Assembly: GCF_030341905.1 (NCBI RefSeq)
Contig: NZ_JATAAF010000023.1
Span: 1 to 44,879 of the forward strand
DNA length: 44,879 bases
Reading direction: 5' to 3'
Origin: Porticoccus sp. W117
GTDB taxonomy: Bacteria > Pseudomonadota > Gammaproteobacteria > Pseudomonadales > Porticoccaceae
Shown: positions 43,286 to 44,879 of the stretch, one piece after another
How the letters are laid out: each line of letters begins with the position of its first letter
How positions within the stretch are numbered: position 1 is the first letter of the stretch
The notes under the pieces: model-generated
Databases searched by the model: none
Seen by the model: the letters and a program-made list of their open reading frames with translations, nothing else
Told to the model about the DNA's origin: nothing
Program-made: the position numbers and the translations under genes

Positions 43286-44879
43286 ATGAACACGTTGAAG
43301 GGGTTTTGCCGTTTTAATCGCTTCGCAGTAAACGCGCTTTTGCTGTTGAGTTTGTCGGTATTTGGTTCTCAGGCGCTGGCTGCCATCAGTGCTACACCCA
43401 ACCCCAGTACGGGCTCATACACCGTTAATTGGAGCTACTCGGGCTCAGATGATTCACTCAACAATTTTGAGTTACGTGAAAATGGCGTAGCAATCGGCGA
43501 TTGCTGTGGGAGTTTTGTGTCTGGTTCAAGGAGTTTCTCAAACAAAGCCCCAGGCACCTACACATACACGGTTATTGGATACTTTGAAGAAACTTTTGAT
43601 GATGATGAGTCTTGGGAGGAGTGGGAAGAAAACTTAGGCACCGTCACTGTTACCGTTCATAACCCTGTCCCCTCTACACCCTCTAGCCTAAGTGCTCCCA
43701 CTAACGACGGCAACGGCGCTTACACCGTTACCTGGTCCTCCATGACCCACGCCACCAGCTACCAACTGCAACGCCGCCCCGCCGGTGGCAGCTGGAGCAC
43801 AGTACACAACAGCAGTTCCACCAGTCGTTCCGAGTCGGGCCTGGGTAACGGCGTGTGGGAATACCGCGTGCGTGCCTGCAACAGTGCCGGCAGCTGTTCC
43901 GGTTACAGCGGTACCGACAGCACCCAGGTGGCCATCGCCCCCGGTGTACCCGGCACCGCCAGCATCAGCCCCGGCACCAGCTACAACGGCAGCCACACTC
44001 TGACTTGGGGCGCGTCCTCCGGCTCGGTCACCAAATATGACGTGGACAAACGCTTTAACGGCGGCAGCTGGAGTAATGCCTATGATGGTACTGCCACCAG
44101 CCGAGCCTTCAGCGGCCTGGCCACCGGCACTCATCAGTATGCGATCCGAGCCTGCCGCACCACCGGCAGCTACACCAACTGTTCCGGCTGGCGTTACTCG
44201 TCCAACGCCACCGTCACCGCCCCGGCGGCGGTCAGCCAACCCAATGCGCCGACCAACGACAACGACGGCACCTACTCAGTAAGCTGGAACAACTCCACCG
44301 GTGCCACCAGTTACCAGTTGCAACGGCAAACCAACGGCGGCAGCTGGAGCACCATCCAAAACACCAGCGCTACCAGCCGCTCCGAGTCGGGTTTGGGCAA
44401 TGCGGTCTATGGCTATCGGGTGCGCGCCTGCAGTTCCGTGGGTTGTTCCGCCTACAGCTCTGTGGATACCACCCAGGTGGCGATCACTCCTGGCGTCCCG
44501 AGTTCCATCACCACCCCTGGTACCAACTACAGTGGTACCGTCTCCCTCAGCTGGGGGGCGGCCAGTGGCTCGGTGAGTTACTACCAACTGCAGCGTCAAT
44601 TTAACAGTGGCAGCTGGGCCACGATTCAAAGCAATGGGGCAACCAGTCGCACCGATACCGGATTGGTGGTGGGTACTTATCGTTACGCGGTGCGTGCCTG
44701 CCGTACCACCGGCAGTTACACCAGTTGTTCGGGCAATCGCTTTAGCAATACCTTCACCGTCACCACCCCGGCGACACCGGGAACCCCCAATGCGCCTTCC
44801 GGTGATCCGGATGGCGCCTACAGCGTCAGCTGGAACAGCACCACCGGTGCCACCAGCTACCAACTGCAACGGCAAACCA
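43286..44879 (+). CDS. Large secreted protein with FnIII-like repeats, N-terminal part (runs off the window)
   Basis: At least 531 residues from ATG 43286, with no stop before the window ends. Signal peptide (MNTLKGF..., cleavage near SQALA-AIS). A first domain (about 35-130) is acidic at its end (DDDESWEEWEEN). From about 140 come tandem ~90-residue FnIII-like domains with NDGNGAYTVTW, SYQLQRR, RSESGLGNGVWEYRVRACN. Pairs of domains form a repeat of about 550 bp (TAC-x-x-x-TGG marks at 43721, 44273, 44819). In many marine gammaproteobacteria such a front end belongs to SpvB/Rhs giant proteins; that it is a second rhs here is a guess. Confidence 0.75.
   Translation, partial: MNTLKGFCRFNRFAVNALLLLSLSVFGSQALAAISATPNPSTGSYTVNWSYSGSDDSLNNFELRENGVAIGDCCGSFVSGSRSFSNKAPGTYTYTVIGYFEETFDDDESWEEWEENLGTVTVTVHNPVPSTPSSLSAPTNDGNGAYTVTWSSMTHATSYQLQRRPAGGSWSTVHNSSSTSRSESGLGNGVWEYRVRACNSAGSCSGYSGTDSTQVAIAPGVPGTASISPGTSYNGSHTLTWGASSGSVTKYDVDKRFNGGSWSNAYDGTATSRAFSGLATGTHQYAIRACRTTGSYTNCSGWRYSSNATVTAPAAVSQPNAPTNDNDGTYSVSWNNSTGATSYQLQRQTNGGSWSTIQNTSATSRSESGLGNAVYGYRVRACSSVGCSAYSSVDTTQVAITPGVPSSITTPGTNYSGTVSLSWGAASGSVSYYQLQRQFNSGSWATIQSNGATSRTDTGLVVGTYRYAVRACRTTGSYTSCSGNRFSNTFTVTTPATPGTPNAPSGDPDGAYSVSWNSTTGATSYQLQRQT

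Noticed and set aside
43688-44239. Long minus-strand frames in the FnIII repeats
   Set aside because: Gly/Ala-rich translations of GC-rich repetitive DNA; the plus-strand frame with a signal peptide explains the region.

Overview
The window comes from a gammaproteobacterium, most like a marine or environmental Cellvibrionales/Pseudomonadales relative. This rests on recognised gene content and order: tmk-holB-pilZ-tatD and prmB-aroC as in Pseudomonas-type genomes, mdh, folE, FecI/FecR/TonB-receptor systems and REP/MITE-type repeats. No 16S rRNA or database search was available, so the placement is an inference.

Layout. (1) 1-14.3 kb is a tandem array of two 7.03-kb units. Each unit starts with what appears to be the same 5,600-bp DNA (1-5600 and 7031-12630). 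It encodes a small unknown protein and an Xre-type regulator on the minus strand, then divergently a large CHC2/Toprim/P-loop primase-helicase-like protein overlapping a tyrosine recombinase. A ~700-bp highly structured non-coding tail follows. The tail runs into the last codons of an Rhs core, followed by a different, AT-richer Rhs C-terminal tip with its own candidate immunity gene: a two-TM protein after tip 1 and a lipoprotein after tip 2. The units are bracketed by copies of a GGGGACAGATTTATTT-type motif, also found before a RAYT (Y1) transposase at 14.4 kb. I read this as a primase-integrase mobile element inserted at the core/tip boundary of rhs genes and associated with an array of silent toxin tips. 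This is the best candidate here for an undescribed system.

(2) 15.1-17.2 kb is a four-gene operon with three small lipoproteins that share a short motif. 17.2-18.7 kb is gene-poor, with one convincing Cys-rich small gene on the minus strand. (3) 18.7-23.6 kb is housekeeping: tmk, holB, pilZ-like, tatD, an all-alpha dUTPase and malate dehydrogenase, with REP-like palindromes supplying two stop codons. (4) 23.8-30.3 kb is an ECF sigma/FecR/TonB-receptor/M14 carboxypeptidase locus, probably surface-signalling-controlled uptake of a peptide-like or siderophore-like substrate. The receptor carries an internal start and a second signal peptide after its STN domain. (5) 30.5-37.8 kb holds two inverted MITE copies flanking gamma-glutamyltranspeptidase and small hypotheticals, then a PQQ-type aldose dehydrogenase overlapping a TonB receptor (candidate PQQ importer). 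(6) 37.8-42.7 kb is folE, prmB, aroC, an MFS transporter and a 5'-nucleotidase. (7) From 43.3 kb to the window end runs the N-terminus of a large secreted protein with FnIII-like repeats, possibly the front of another Rhs-type giant protein.
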